Source of the DNA: Rosa chinensis
Lineage: Eukaryota > Streptophyta > Magnoliopsida > Rosales > Rosaceae
DNA: 64,000 bases
Assembly (NCBI RefSeq): GCF_002994745.2
Contig: NC_037090.1
Location: 1,178,001-1,242,000 of the forward strand
Direction of reading: 5' to 3'
Under the pieces are notes generated by a model. The model saw nothing but the letters and a program-made list of their open reading frames with translations. It did not search any database and was not told the DNA's origin. This document shows, piece by piece, positions 35,166-49,223 of this stretch. Both the position numbers and the translations under genes were made by a program. Positions within the stretch are counted from its first letter, which is position 1, and each line of letters begins with the position of its first letter.

Positions 35166-36009
35166 CACACCTTAAATATTTCTTCCCGGAGACTAAATCA
35201 AGTGTTAATGTCACAAATTTGGTGTGCTTTATAATCATATCGAGTTGTGTTGGGGTTGAACGTTACTGAGTCGCTTGGGTGAAGATCGATTGGTGCTTAG
35301 AGTTAGAGGAATATAGGGTGTAACACTGGTCAATTTAGAGCCTCCTCTCTCTGGATTATTCTAATTCTTTTTCTGCTTTTTACTTATTTTACTTTTACTG
35401 TTCACAATGTTCATTTGGAGATGGAAAGGATGAGAAGGAAGAAAAGACAATGTAACTCCTCTCAGCTGTTCTTACCAAAAAATGTAAAAAGTGGATATAA
35501 CCTTTTCCTTTTATTGGTGTAACTTGTAATCTTGTATACTAGCCTTGGCCTACACACACCGTGTGAGTAGGAAAGTTTTTTTTCTTTTTTTGGTAGTTAA
35601 AAATAGTGGGAGTTTTCATCCTGCACGTTCCACCACATTAAAATTTTTTTTTTTATATTTTATTAATTGACTTTATTATCCATGTTGATTCTTTCTGATT
35701 CAAAATATTTTAATATATTAATGATAAATTAGTAAAAAAAATCAATAATGGAGAGCAAGCTCTATTCTCTTAATAATAGTATAGATTAATTGACTTTATT
35801 ATTCATATTGATTCTTTCTGATTCAAAGTATTTTAATATATTAAGGATAAATTAGTTAAAAAAATCAATAATGGAGAGCAAGCTCTCTTCTCTTAATAAT
35901 AGTATAGATATAGGTATAGATATAATGTACTTTCAATAAATGATTCCAACATCGACAGTTTAATTGTTTTCTTTTGTTAAAACGTGATCGATCATGGTAT
36001 AAGTAAACT
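35166..36009. other. Intergenic, AT-rich with tandem repeat
   Basis: 3' flank of the C2 gene, then the 123 bp tandem duplication at 35663-35908. No gene seen. Confidence 0.5.
35663..35908. repeat. 123 bp tandem duplication
   Basis: TTAATTGACTTTATTAT begins at 35663 and 35786. Both copies run through GATTCTTTCTGATTCAAA and AATGGAGAGCAAGCTCT and end AATAATAGTATAGAT. There are only a handful of differences. Confidence 0.9.
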
Positions 36010-36500
36010 ATTGATCTCCCATGAACGCGCTGCTCCCTAGGGTTTTCTCGTTTTCCATCTCTCTTTCTCGTACAGCTACTCCCGCATGAGGCAGGTCTCT
36101 GGCATCATCCCGGTGTAGGGAGTTTTTGTTGCCATTGCTTGGGAGGGCTACTTGGAAATATTGTCGCTCAAGGCTATGGCAATGGCGTTTTGGCGGCGAG
36201 TTCTGGTGCAAAGTCTTTGAGGCATGGTGGTTATGTTGTGCAACGTCGGAATTTCATCGAAGGCATAGGTCGTGGCAGACTCATGGGTGACGTAGACTGG
36301 GTCATGGTACCAAATCGATGGTGGCGTGGGTCGTTGGGATGCTGATTCGTAGCAGTGCGGGTCGATCTGGGTGGCACAGATCGTGGCGAAGCGGGTTGAG
36401 TCAAGATGGCGTGGGTCAAATCGGCCTGGATGGAGACTGGGCTGGGGTCAGGCCAAGCTTGCTGGGTTTTGAGTTGGCACTTTCCTTCGGGCTTAGTTCT
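36010..36500. other. GC-rich low-complexity island, origin unclear
   Basis: A G-rich stretch with repeated words (CGTGGCAG, GATCGTGGC, GATGGCGTGGGTC) stands out from the AT-rich surroundings. Short frames exist on both strands (for example 36139-36345 and 36318-36506), but they overlap, share no domain and look compositional. Transposon-derived sequence is the likeliest source; not shown. Confidence 0.3.
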
Positions 36501-39500
36501 AATTAGTTATTTATACCTTTCTAATAATTCTCTATTTTTAAAGAAGCTATGCACTTTTGTGTCTGTACTGTGCCCATTTACTATGACGAAGTGATCAATA
36601 TCATGGTTTATAAGCTTTACTTTTTTAAGCGAGCATGAAATTGTTGAATGAGTGTACTCATTCTATATATCGCTGTGATATCACCGCAAACTTCTTATTT
36701 ATCTAATAATGACAAAAATAGAGTATGTAACGGCCCTTAAGATGAATGACAATTCGTTATGATTTTATTAAAAAAAAACGTGATTATGGTAATTGCTTAT
36801 GTATGCATGCCCAAAATAGAAAAGTTCATAGTTCACATGTTAAATACTATTATACCATACAATTGTTGAGTGTGGAAACAATGTTTTGTTAGGGGAAAAC
36901 AACAAAAAAGGAAAATTGTTATGTAAAAATTTATGAGACATACACTGGGTTAAAGAACTTAAAATTGTCGGAATTTGATAATCTCTCATGTAATGAAAGA
37001 GGCATAAAGATGACACCATCATTACTGGGTGCCGATTGAAATGAGTAAAACCAATTAAATATGATAATTAGTGTAGCTCAAATCATGAAGCCCAATGCAA
37101 TTTACTTCATGGTTGATTAAATTCATATCAAGATCGTCCAAAGTGCTTGGATAGAATGATAAACAACAGTAACACAGGCTACACATGCAAATCAAGTAAG
37201 TATTTCAAATGATATTAGAGCATGTCCACCGGTTCCTCCTTGATCGGCCAAAACATGGATTGGGTGACGTGGTGACCCTCAAACACCAAATTGTTGCTTC
37301 CATCGGTTTCTCCTTGACCAACCAAAATTGAGATTTTCTTGACCTAGTTCAAGAAATAGGGCAATGGGTTGACAAAATTCTTGCCCAGTCGAACAAGCTG
37401 CCAGCTCGGCCCAAAAAGCAACGAGAATGACAAATTTGAATGAACGTACATCTCTCTCTCTCTCTCTGGATTCTCTGTTACTTCTCTCTCACTCGTATTA
37501 GAACTGTGGGATGAGATAGCATTTTTGGTATAGTATGTTTTGTGGGATGCATATGTTACTCTGGCAAAGCTCTCAAATATCCAACTTTGTCTTCTAAGGA
37601 TGTTGCCCCTTCTTCAGTTGATTTTGTTACGTCTGATCGATCTATATTTGAATGGCTTATATATTTTCCTCACTAGTGATGGGTGCACCATTTGAATCTG
37701 CCTTAGGTCGTTGTATTCTAGTAGCTCCCTCCATTGGTTTTGTAACACAAAGGTACTAGCTAGCTATAGCTAGGCCTAGTTCAATAGTTGCACCTCCATT
37801 TATATGTTCAATAGTTCAATAACATATATATATGAAAAGATATCAGTCATATTCATAGACCTGCCCCTTCTTTTTTTCATGCATCTTAAGTATCCAACTA
37901 GAACTTTTTATAGTCCAACAACTTGTCCAATCAAATATGCAGCCAATAGAAAGAGTAGGAATAAAGGAAAGTATTCGACCCCTGATGTACAAGAAAATGA
38001 TATCGATCATTCGGGGCAGAGATATACCTGGACGTCTCATTGAAGTTTGATTCTGCAGAAACACCAGCAACATTTGTGCATACCTTATCCTCCAGCTTCA
38101 TGAAGTCGTTATTCTGATTACTGCGCGACGAGAATGCATGCAGATGGTGATGCCCTTTCAAGATGTACTGACCCTTTCCTGAGGCCACATGCCTGACCGG
38201 AAGAAGGGTCATTTCTACTGTCACCGGAATGTTCGACGCTTGATTATTCGGTTCTGTAAGAAGCATTGTCTTCCGCCTTGGCCACAACGTATTTAACATG
38301 GTATTTGATCTCTCTTCTGTTCCTCTCGCTGCTGAAAATAAAGCGAAAACAGTTTCTCGTATATCTATAGGCTAGCTACACGTACTAGTTGCACCTCCAT
38401 TTACATGTTTCTCGTATATAATTTATTTAGAGGTCTATTCGTTGTCCAACCATTTTATTAAAAAACGTATAAGAGTATCCAAGTTCTTTCCCAACCACAT
38501 AATATGCAAAAAATATGTATGTGTATTATTCAGACATTTCATCAAATAATTTACAAAAAGTTCAGTAAAATATTTTTAATTAATTAATTTTTTTATTTTA
38601 AAATATTTATTTATATTTATTTTTACTAAATAACACTTGTGAAATCCAAAAACTTGAGAATCATATATTATACATGTATAATACTTTTGATTTCAAAATA
38701 CGAGAAATTTAATGAGTTGTTTTGAAAAATGTGAAGTACAAAAGTATTAAAAAAAAAAAAACAACAATACATGTTTTATTCGCTTGTTAGACGAAAAATT
38801 ACTGATCGAGTTCCAAACACAAATACAAATACAAAACGCAAACAATATATGAGGGTACCGAAAATGTCGAAAATCTCAATATCACCACATAGTTAGGATT
38901 ACGCAATGCACAGTTGTACTATAGATGAGAATTACACGTATCTCAATAACTCTGTCACATAAAACAATTTCTAAAAAAATTCCCCTTGTCACATGGAAAA
39001 TTTGGTTTTTAAATGTTTTATACAATTTTTGGTAAATTACACCAAAGAAAATCTAAGAAAAAGCAAAAAAGTGTGACATTTTTGCTAATAACGCCTACCC
39101 CAAAAAGGCAAAATACTTTTACCCAAACTGACTAAGCCCACGACCATAATCAAACCAGGACCATCGACCAAAATAAAAGGACCACACATGCACCCTTCAT
39201 GATCATCACTCCATTAGTCCAAGCAAAGTTAGGTCATTCCATCAATTCAGATCGAATTTGGGTCTCTTTGTGTCTAATCCTTGAAGTTTTGATTTACTTA
39301 ATTCTTGTAACTTTTCTCTTTAATTTTGTGTTGTACCTCCCTGAGTCCAAGCAAAGCAATAGGTGACGACTCACAAGGCCTCTTCTTCTTTATTTAGACT
39401 CTGTTTTCTTTCTCACACTATTGAAATTGGTGGTGTGGTTTCTCTCGTGTTTTTTTTTTCCTTCACAGTCAAAACAAAAAGGGCCTCCGTTCACCGTTCC

Positions 39501-39589
39501 TGCGGAAACAAACTCCATCTAACGTGGACTCTCTGTCACGTGACCGGCACGGACGACAAAGAGAGAGAGAGAGAGAGGTGGTGGAGCCA
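36501..39589. other. Gene-poor intergenic region
   Basis: No supported gene. A 'GAGCATGTCCACCGG' phrase at about 37218 with a similar CATCGGTTTCTCCTTGACC at about 37302 resembles terminal parts of small plant transposons. The minus-strand frame at 37931-38299 (122 residues, including MTLLPVRHVASGKGQYILKG) has no domain I recognise and may be a gene fragment. CT/GA microsatellites lie at about 37450-37470 and 39560-39577. The stretch 38500-38760 is extremely AT-rich. Confidence 0.4.
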
Positions 39590-39590
39590 C

Positions 39591-39597
39591 TATAAAA
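39591..39597 (+). promoter_or_regulatory. TATA box of the SUVR4-like gene
   Basis: TATAAAA at 39591 lies about 30 bp ahead of a likely start of transcription. The non-coding first exon ends at 39699 (AAAAG, donor GTACAT). The 5' UTR intron runs to the acceptor TTTTGCAG at 41151, 79 bp before the start codon. Confidence 0.55.
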
Positions 39598-40039
39598 AGG
39601 GAGAGAAAGATTGCTAGCATTCTCATAAACATTGCTACTTAGCTTCACTAACAAGTAGTGATATTTCGAGAGCTCGAAACAGCGTGATTAATCGAAAAGG
39701 TACATTATTTGATTATATATATAGAGAGTTTGAGATTCTTCATTCTTGTGTTTTCTTGATTTTGTTGTTGAAATTTTGCTTGAATTTTTCATTTTCAAAC
39801 CAGAAGTGTCAAACTTGTTTAGCTCATGTAGCGGTGAAATATTTTTTTTGGTTGAGAGTGTTGACTTTTTACTGTCAGATACTCTATGGGTTTTGCCGTA
39901 CAATCTGTATTAACCTCTGTTTATTTATCTTGGTTAGTGTGAAAAACGGGTTCTTGGGTTCATTTGTTATGGGTTTTTCTGAGAACCAGAGAGGGGTTTT
40001 AGCCTTGGTGAAGATTGTGAAGGCTTATAATGTGTGGGT

Positions 40040-40700
40040 TTGGTTTTGGATTGCTTCTTGTTTGGGTTGTGGTAGAGGAAGAGAGGAGTTGGGTGTCTGT
40101 TTTCTTCAGCATTTTCTGGGGAACCCAAATGGAGTTTTTTGTTAGAATTTTGGTGGGTAGTGGATTTGTGATGCATGTAATAGTGGGTTTGTTGTGGAAT
40201 GCAATAACGGTGATGATTCGGGATCCCCAAGTTTCTTGCATTTTCTGGGGAAGAAAACAAAAAGGTAATAAAAAGTGAGTCTTGTTTTCTGGGGTTTTAG
40301 CTGTGTGTGTGTGTGAAAGTTTGTGTAGTTTTCTTTAAAGTTAAACTTTGTTTTGAGTAGCTTGATCAATGGTTTTTTATTAGGCTGGAAAAAATGGTAC
40401 ACTGTGTGCTTGTGATTTTTTGTATTGTTTCTACTTCTTGCTTGGTTAGTGGGAATCCTTGTGGCTGAGGAAGAGAAAGCCTGGGTTTCTATTTTCTCTT
40501 GCATTTTCTTGGTACCCAAATGGAGGTTTTTGTTTTGGTTTTGATGGATATTGGAACGGCATTGCATGCAAGTGTCTTTTTGGTTCTGGAGAATATTGTG
40601 GAGTGCAATAAAGGATAGAACTTGAGAGTCCCATTTTGCTTCATTTTCTGGGAACCAAAAAGAACCTTATAAAAATGGGTTTTGTTTTGTGGGTTTTCAG
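40040..40700 (+). repeat. Diverged ~390 bp tandem duplication in the SUVR4-like 5' UTR intron
   Basis: Blocks recur in the same order. One set reads GGAAGAGAGGAG, CATTTTCTGGGGAACCCAAA, TGGAGTTTTTTG, GTGGAATGCAATAA and CATTTTCTGGGGAAG (40075-40255). The second reads GGAAGAGAAAGC, GCATTTTCTTGGTACCCAAA, TGGAGGTTTTTG, GTGGAGTGCAATAA and CATTTTCTGGGAACC (40468-40660). Copies are substantially diverged. Confidence 0.7.
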
Positions 40701-41229
40701 TTTGTGAAAGTTAGAGTATTTTTTTTTTGGGGACTAAGTTTTGAGTAGTTTCTCTTGTGCCATGTATGACTGCTGACAACACATATGGAGAATGAAAGAA
40801 TAAATAAAAAGTTTTGTTTTTCATCTTGATATGGCTTTGGTATTCTAATTTGGGAAAAGGGGGTGTTGGTTGAGCAGAAAAGACTGATATCTCAGCCCCT
40901 GAGCCTCAAATCCAACAAAAGTAAGGATTATGAGAGCACTTGCTAGAAATTTAAAGTATAAGTGATCTCCCTGTGTTTGCATTGCTTCAAGGACTCCATT
41001 GATTCTTACTTCTATATGTTAATAAAATGCAGAGAACAAAAGGAACTGGGAAAAAAAACTTAACAAGGCATCCAAAATAAACTGGTTGTGTGTAAACTAT
41101 AAAGACTATGTGTTGTGTGCTTTATTTCACAAGCTGCACATACTTTTGCAGGTAGCAGCACTGAGCATAAAGAGCAATTGACCTCTGAATTAGTATCAGA
41201 TCAAGTGTTCATCAACTTTTGGATTAGCA

Positions 41230-44200
41230 ATGGCTCCCACTAGAGAGCAACTTAGAGAGCACCTTGCCAATGCTTATAAAGCCGCAAATGCCGTGGGAAT
41301 TAGTAAAGAAGACATTAAACCTGTCCTCCGGCGCTTATATCAAGCTTTTGACGAGAACTGGGAGCCTATTGAAGCAGACAACTACAGGGTTCTAATTGAT
41401 ACATACTTTGAGTTGAAGGAGAAGGTAGTTCCTTTAGATTTCTTTATATATATGTGTGTGTGTGACATTTATGTCTCTGTTGGGAAGCCACTATAAGACT
41501 GTGTTTTCGTTAGTAGTTTAAGTGTTGAACAAGAACTAGACCTCCACTTTAAATTATTTGAGAATAACTAATTCGTGGAACATGTAAGTAGAGGTGTAAC
41601 AAGTGCAGCTAGCATGTATACAAGAAACAGTAGAATTGTACCAGTTAAGGTTGACTTCTTACCTTTTCTCTCAATAGGAAGATGACGAGCAGAGAGATCA
41701 AAAACCACGTAAAAGACGTCATTTGACTGAGGAGGAAGACCAGGCATCTTTCAGAACTGGATCAAGTTCTGAATTCTCCCTCGGACATTCCAGACACAAT
41801 GGAAATCATCGATCTACCCGTCATTTGGACTCTGGAGATGGATCAGTACATCCTGAGCGGGCATCAGCTTCTGCAGTCTCGTGTAGTAATCACAAGAACA
41901 ATTTCACGAAGCCAAAAAACAAGGTATCTACAGATGATGTTACAGTTTCTGCAGGACCAACCTCAATAAGACGTCCGGGTATATATTTTTTTCCCTTGCA
42001 TGGTATTAGTTTCTTTTACAATTAGGGGTCAAAAATGTTTCCTTCCTACTGTTTCTTGGCTGCATCTTTTGCTGGGCAATTTGTTGGGCTGCAAAAGTTT
42101 TGGTTAGCTGCTTGGATGCATGAATAATGAAGACAATGGGGGCCTCTAAATATATTATATCTTTTTCCTTTACATATCCTATCGAATAAGCCTTAGCTAT
42201 TACCTATGTGTTACAGGACCAGTTGGAGCTGCTAGAATACAACGACCCAAGCCAGAATCAAATGCTGCACCTATCACTTGTGAGGATAAGAAGCCACTCA
42301 GATGTATATCAGACATAACAAAATCAACTGAGAAGGTGGCGATATCCTTAGTAGATGAAGTGGGAAATGGGAGCTTGCCAAAGTTCAATTACATCCCACA
42401 CAACATAATATACGAAAATGCCCATCTAAATATTTCACTCTCTCGTATTGCGGATGAGGATTGCTGTCTGGATTGTTCCGGAGATTGTCTTTCATCTGCA
42501 TTACCGTGTGCATGTGCTCATGAAACTGGTGGGGAGTTTGTGTACACACCAGAAGGTCTGCTGAAAGAAGAATTTCTAAGTAAGCATATGGCTCTGGTGA
42601 GGGAACCAGAGAAGCAAAATTATGTTTACTGTCAAGATTGCCCTATTGAGAGGTCTAAGAATGAAGACATGCCGGAAAGCTGCAAAGGGCACGTGGTCCG
42701 ACAGTTTATTAAAGAGTGTTGGAGAAAATGTGGATGTGACGTGCAATGTGGAAACAGAGTAGTCCAAAGGGGGATTTCATGCAAGTTGCAGGTCAGTCTC
42801 ACATTACATTTATCATCGATATCTTATCTGGCTAATTAAGTAGCATCTGAAATGCATGTTCCTGTGACTAAAATGAAGTTTGATACTTTCATATTGTCTC
42901 AACTTTAATTTTCAAAAGGTATATTTTGAATGAAGCCACAAATACTTGTTTCTTTCTCCTGACCTCTTAAAAAATGTTGCTATCTTTGTTATTTGTAAAG
43001 AACTAGCTAGTTGAAGCTGCATACTGTTCAACCAAGATTTTCATTTTTTTTAATCAGAGATTCAGAGATTCTAGATTGTGTTTATCGCTGTATTGATCAT
43101 GTAGTTTCTTCTTGAAGCATCAACTGTTTGGCTACAAAGCAAAAATTAGTTTAATACTTCTTGTTCAGAATGTTTATATTGACATTGATGTTATTTAGCC
43201 ATTTAGGTCATAATATTTGTTGTATGAAGATAATTAGGCGTCCTAACAAACTATGCTTCAGGTGTTCTGGACTTCTCAAGGAAAAGGCTGGGGAGTTAGA
43301 ACCTTAGAGGTCTTGGAGAAAGGATCCTTCGTCTGTGAATATGTCGGGGAGATACTGACCAATACAGAGTTATATAATCGGAATATGAAAAGCAATGGCA
43401 ATGACAGACATACATACCCAGTCACACTAGATGCAGATTGGGGGTCAGAACAGATTTTGAGGGATGAGGATGCCCTGTGTCTGGATGGGACGCTTCATGG
43501 AAATGTTGCAAGGTTTATCAATCATAGGTAATATTTTCCAGTCCATGTGAATTTCCTTATCTTGGTGAGTTTGTTCATTGCTTAGCCTTGTGTTTTAGGT
43601 TAAGCCTTAGCCTTGTGTTTTTGGCTAAGCAGGTCATATTTCCTATAATTAGATCTGCATTATAGTCCATTACTACACCATTCACTTTGGTGCCTGTGGT
43701 TTAGAACTTGGATTGCAGAAGTTCTAGCAAGTTTGTCTCTATTCCTCACCTCTTTGTAATAAAAGAAATTTTCAATTCATTAATGTTGACAAAGATCATC
43801 CAACTATAAATTTGTCTGCTTTTAGTAAACTTCTGTTGGTTTCTGTTTCTCCTAAAAATCTTGTTCTTGTAAATTTGGGAGAAGCTTAATAACTTGTCTT
43901 GAGAAATGACCCTAATGCATTTCATAGATGGTTTTCAATGATTATATTCTCTGTTTCTTTGTCTCACTCTATGTTTAATTCCCTTTACAATTCCAGATGC
44001 TTTGATGGAAACTTGGTTGATATCCCAGTTCAAGTGGAGACTCCTGACCGCCATTATTATCATGTATGAATTTGGCTGCTTCATTACGAACTGCCAACAC
44101 ATGCTCAATTACATTCGTGATGTAACATTTTAAATGGTCTTTCTGTTTGATTGATTATACATTGTGACTGTGTGAAGAAGCAACGCTGATATCTTCATTC

Positions 44201-44850
44201 TGCTCATTGTATGCAGCTTGCCTTTTTCACTACCAGGAAAGTGAATGCCTTTGAAGAGTTGACTTGGGTGAGTGAGCTTGTTTCTTATCTACTACTTGAG
44301 TTACCTATTCTGCATGCTATTTTAAGTGCTATGCCAATTGTTGAATGTTCTATCCATATCTAACTTTTGTGATCCCAATTGACTGATTCCATAAGTTTGA
44401 ATCAGTCAATTCAGATGATGTGGGTTGAATATCTTTGTTGATAAATGATCTGAGATATCATTTTATAGGACTATCAGATTGATTTTGATGATGAAGATCA
44501 TCCTATAAAGGCATTTCACTGCACTTGTGGCAGTGAATACTGCAGAAGCAAAAAACGGAAAGGTTGGTGTACATCTTCATTTCTTTTTCATTTTCTGAGA
44601 CAAATGTGACTGGTATCTTCTGCTGTGAAGACAATGAAAAATACATGGGAACTCTGTGGCGGAGGCAAAATTTAAAATTTTGTCTTTGGGCACAGTGGAG
44701 CCTAAAGAAATGACCATGGTCATGTGCATTTGCTCTAGTTTTGAAAATTTTACACTTCATCTCTTTATCTTAGCTCCTCTTAACAGCTTCTGATTATCAT
44801 ATGTTGATATGTTTTCATGTGCAGGGAAAAAAGTGGTGAATCTTGGATGA
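41230..44850 (+). CDS. SUVR4-like histone H3K9 methyltransferase (WIYLD, pre-SET, SET)
   Basis: Eight coding exons: 41230-41424, 41678-41978, 42217-42791, 43262-43527, 43997-44063, 44217-44267, 44469-44562, 44825-44850. They total 1575 nt, 524 residues. The WIYLD domain (residues ~1-65, with EDIKPVLRRLYQAFDENWEP) marks the SUVR1/2/4 subgroup and binds ubiquitin in SUVR4. A basic, charged linker follows. The pre-SET zinc-binding cysteines include CCLDCSGDCL, CACAHE and CGCDVQCGN. The SET domain from ~358 has GKGWGVRTLE, FVCEYVGEIL, RFINHRC, HYYHLAFFTTR and ELTWDY. The post-SET cysteine cluster reads CTCGSEYC. Having R rather than S in NHRC is characteristic of this subgroup, not a defect. Arabidopsis SUVR4 turns H3K9me1 into H3K9me3 on transposons. 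It is shorter than SUVR1/SUVR2 (about 740), so SUVR4 is the closest match. Confidence 0.92.
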
Positions 44851-46603
44851 CCAATGACTAATTGTTGTACTTAAACTTGCTTTAGTTGGCTTCATTTTGT
44901 TAATCTTTGAAGCCCATTTGGCATTAGCCACATTTGCTGCAGAACTACAGAATTTTTGTATTAGTCTTGTATTGTTGTTTGTTCGATTGAGATTAGAATG
45001 CTAGAGAAAATTAAACAGATATCGTAGATCAGGGTACAATTGTACAAAGGTTACTCTTCTTTGAGATTTTGTACCAGTGTTGTACACGGGTGTTGTACAA
45101 GGCTACTGTTCTTTGAGTTCCTCACTCAAATTCCATTGTTATTAAAAAAATATGTTGAGGTATTTGAGTTCTGAGCTCCCCATGGTTAAAATGAGATCAG
45201 ACATATTTTGTAGATCAGAATCAGGGCATTGTTGTATGATTTTCAGTCTTTCAAAATGTCGTTGAAAACTGACCGAACGACTTCGTGTTTGAGTTTTAGC
45301 TTCTGATGTAGACCGCTTATAATATGGTCTATGCCTTCCCTGAATAAAGCATTGTTCTAGAATTGTGTTTTTTTTCTCTCTCTCTTTTCGATCAAGATGA
45401 AATTTCATTCATAAATTAACAAACTTACATTATTGATAATTGTGTTTCTAGACCTGATTTTTTCTTAACAAGGTTTTATTTCTTTTCTTTTTTATTAATT
45501 TTTTTTTCCAACAACAAAATATAGTTTTTAAACACACCAAGCGCTTTTATAATAAACACACTAGATACGCTTCTATGTGTTTCTAACAATATTGCTTTTA
45601 AGAAAAGAAAAAAAGTGGGTTTTGATAAAGCATACCAAGTGATTTTGTAATAAACACACTAGATACACTTCTATGTGCTTCTAATAATATCGCTTTTAAT
45701 TCTCTAAAAAATAAATAAATAATAATATCGCTTTTATCATAAGAACTATGTAATAACTCATACACAAGCAAAATCTCAAACAAGCGCACTAAATTATAGT
45801 ACAATGAAGGTAGATGAATCATTATCATTATGAGCTTTAAAACCCAAATAATTTAATTTAATGAAAAATATAATCATAGAAATTACAAAAAGGGAAAATG
45901 AGCACTTACAATCTGTAAAAGAACGAGATCCAGGCGATCCGGACAAAATCTAGTTGTATTCAGTCCAGGCGGTCTGGACTGAATCTAGTCGTATTTGTTG
46001 AGAGCTACTGACACTGCTCCTAAGTGCGATATTCATCTTTAGATCTATAGATCTAAAAGATTTTGTTGCCAATTGACTCAGATCTATGAGATCTATGAGA
46101 TCTATCCTCTCTATGCGGCCCAGGTTGCAGACCGAAAAAATGATTCCCTCATGTTCCTCTCCATTTCCAACCCTAGTGTCGAGAATTGCTATTTATACAA
46201 TGGTCTAGTAGTGTCGATTGACTTGAAAAGACATTTATCTTCACGTGACATCTGCATGATATAGACTTAGATAAAAACTCGACAAAACCACTCATTTCAA
46301 AACCATTTAGTTTTACTTAAATAGATGCACAAACACATTAGACCATAAATTTCCCAGACCGAAAAAGAAAAATGAGACCTTAAATCTCCAAAATGAAATA
46401 TGTAACAAAAATATGAATAATGGTGTGTGCCTGTATTTTGGAGATTTACCTCTTGCCATTCTACCCTTAATTCCAGCATAATTCGAAATACCTAAAAATA
46501 CAAGGACTAAAATGCAAACTAGAATTTTCTGCCATATAAACCCTAAGCCCCTTTCTCCATAGTAGCCTAAAACCCCAGCTTGATATCTCAAATCTCTCTA
46601 GCC
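44851..46603. other. Intergenic, AT-rich with a local duplication
   Basis: 3' flank of the SUVR4-like gene. A ~98 bp imperfect tandem duplication sits at about 45532-45710, with AATAAACACACTAGATAC in both copies. A short GC-richer patch at 45920-46000 has a repeated CCAGGCGATCCGGAC / CCAGGCGGTCTGGAC phrase, and (AGATCTATG)n lies near 46080. No gene was recognised until the RPL23 leader. Confidence 0.5.
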
Positions 46604-48266
<1,663 letters not shown>

Positions 48267-49223
48267 GTGCTTCAAGCCTTACTTTAGATTGATTTTTTAT
48301 GATGTTCTCGAATCTGGATTTTGGCGTAATCAGTTGTTGTTTAACTCTAGATGAGTATGAAAATTTCCTGGATTTTTACCCATGTGGTGTTTGAACTTAC
48401 TATTGTACTACCATGTAGACTGATAGTTAAAGAGAGCTTTTGTTCTAATTACTAAGCTTTTTGTTTAGGTCCATTTCACTATCTAATGTGCTCTGCCTTT
48501 CAAATTTTGCTGGTTTATTGATGGAATTTAGTTGGGAGTTGGGTTGAACATATGTGCTCTTGTTGCCTGGCTCTTTAGCAACCATAAACTTCACCAATCT
48601 CAAACAAGAAAACAGTTTGGATTGTGGTTTTGGTCATTGACACTTGTCATGAACCAGGAATGAGTTTGCAGTTTGGCTCGAGTTCTTTCTCAAGACCAAG
48701 GCTAATCTTAGTCCTGTTTTTTATAAAGTTATGTTAGAATTTGCTCCATTCACATACCTATTCAAAATAAATTAATAGTTCAAAATGAACGGGGGAGCCA
48801 TCCTCTCTCGCTCTCTCTCTCTCTCTCGTGGCGACAGGCCGTAGGGTTTCACTGGCTGAGCCCTTTGGTTTGCAACAACAGCCCTTGTGTTTAGACTTTA
48901 GATCACCACCTTACGGTGTTGGTACTCCTTGGTTTTCATTAATGAACCGATTGTCATCTTTCTTTCAGAAAGAAAAAAAAAAGTTATGGATTTGATTTAA
49001 GCAGAGTTTTATGGAAATTTGAAGCCTCTCTTAGCTAATTAATCATACATATAACATTAACCAGAGGAAAAGATATGGGGCTTTAACTGATAGGTTTAGG
49101 AGTTATTCATCCAACTCCAGAAGTCGGATTATTATAGCTTTTTCTACCGTCACTTATCAGTCTAACAAGCTGAAATGAACTAATACAAACAAAAACCCTA
49201 AACTTCGTGAGGAAATGATGGCA
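48267..49223. other. Intergenic between convergent genes
   Basis: 3' flanks of RPL23 and the caleosin gene. A (CT)n run lies at 48806-48828. No gene seen. Confidence 0.5.

Noticed and set aside
36139..36594. Overlapping frames on both strands in the GC-rich island
   Set aside because: Compositional frames without domains; probably non-coding transposon debris.
37931..38299. 122-residue minus-strand frame
   Set aside because: No recognised domain or splice partners. It could be a gene fragment, but the evidence is too thin to call.
43262..44063. Possible SET-domain lesion, RFINHRC instead of RFINHSC
   Set aside because: Arginine at this position is typical of the SUVR4 subgroup and the rest of the catalytic core is intact.
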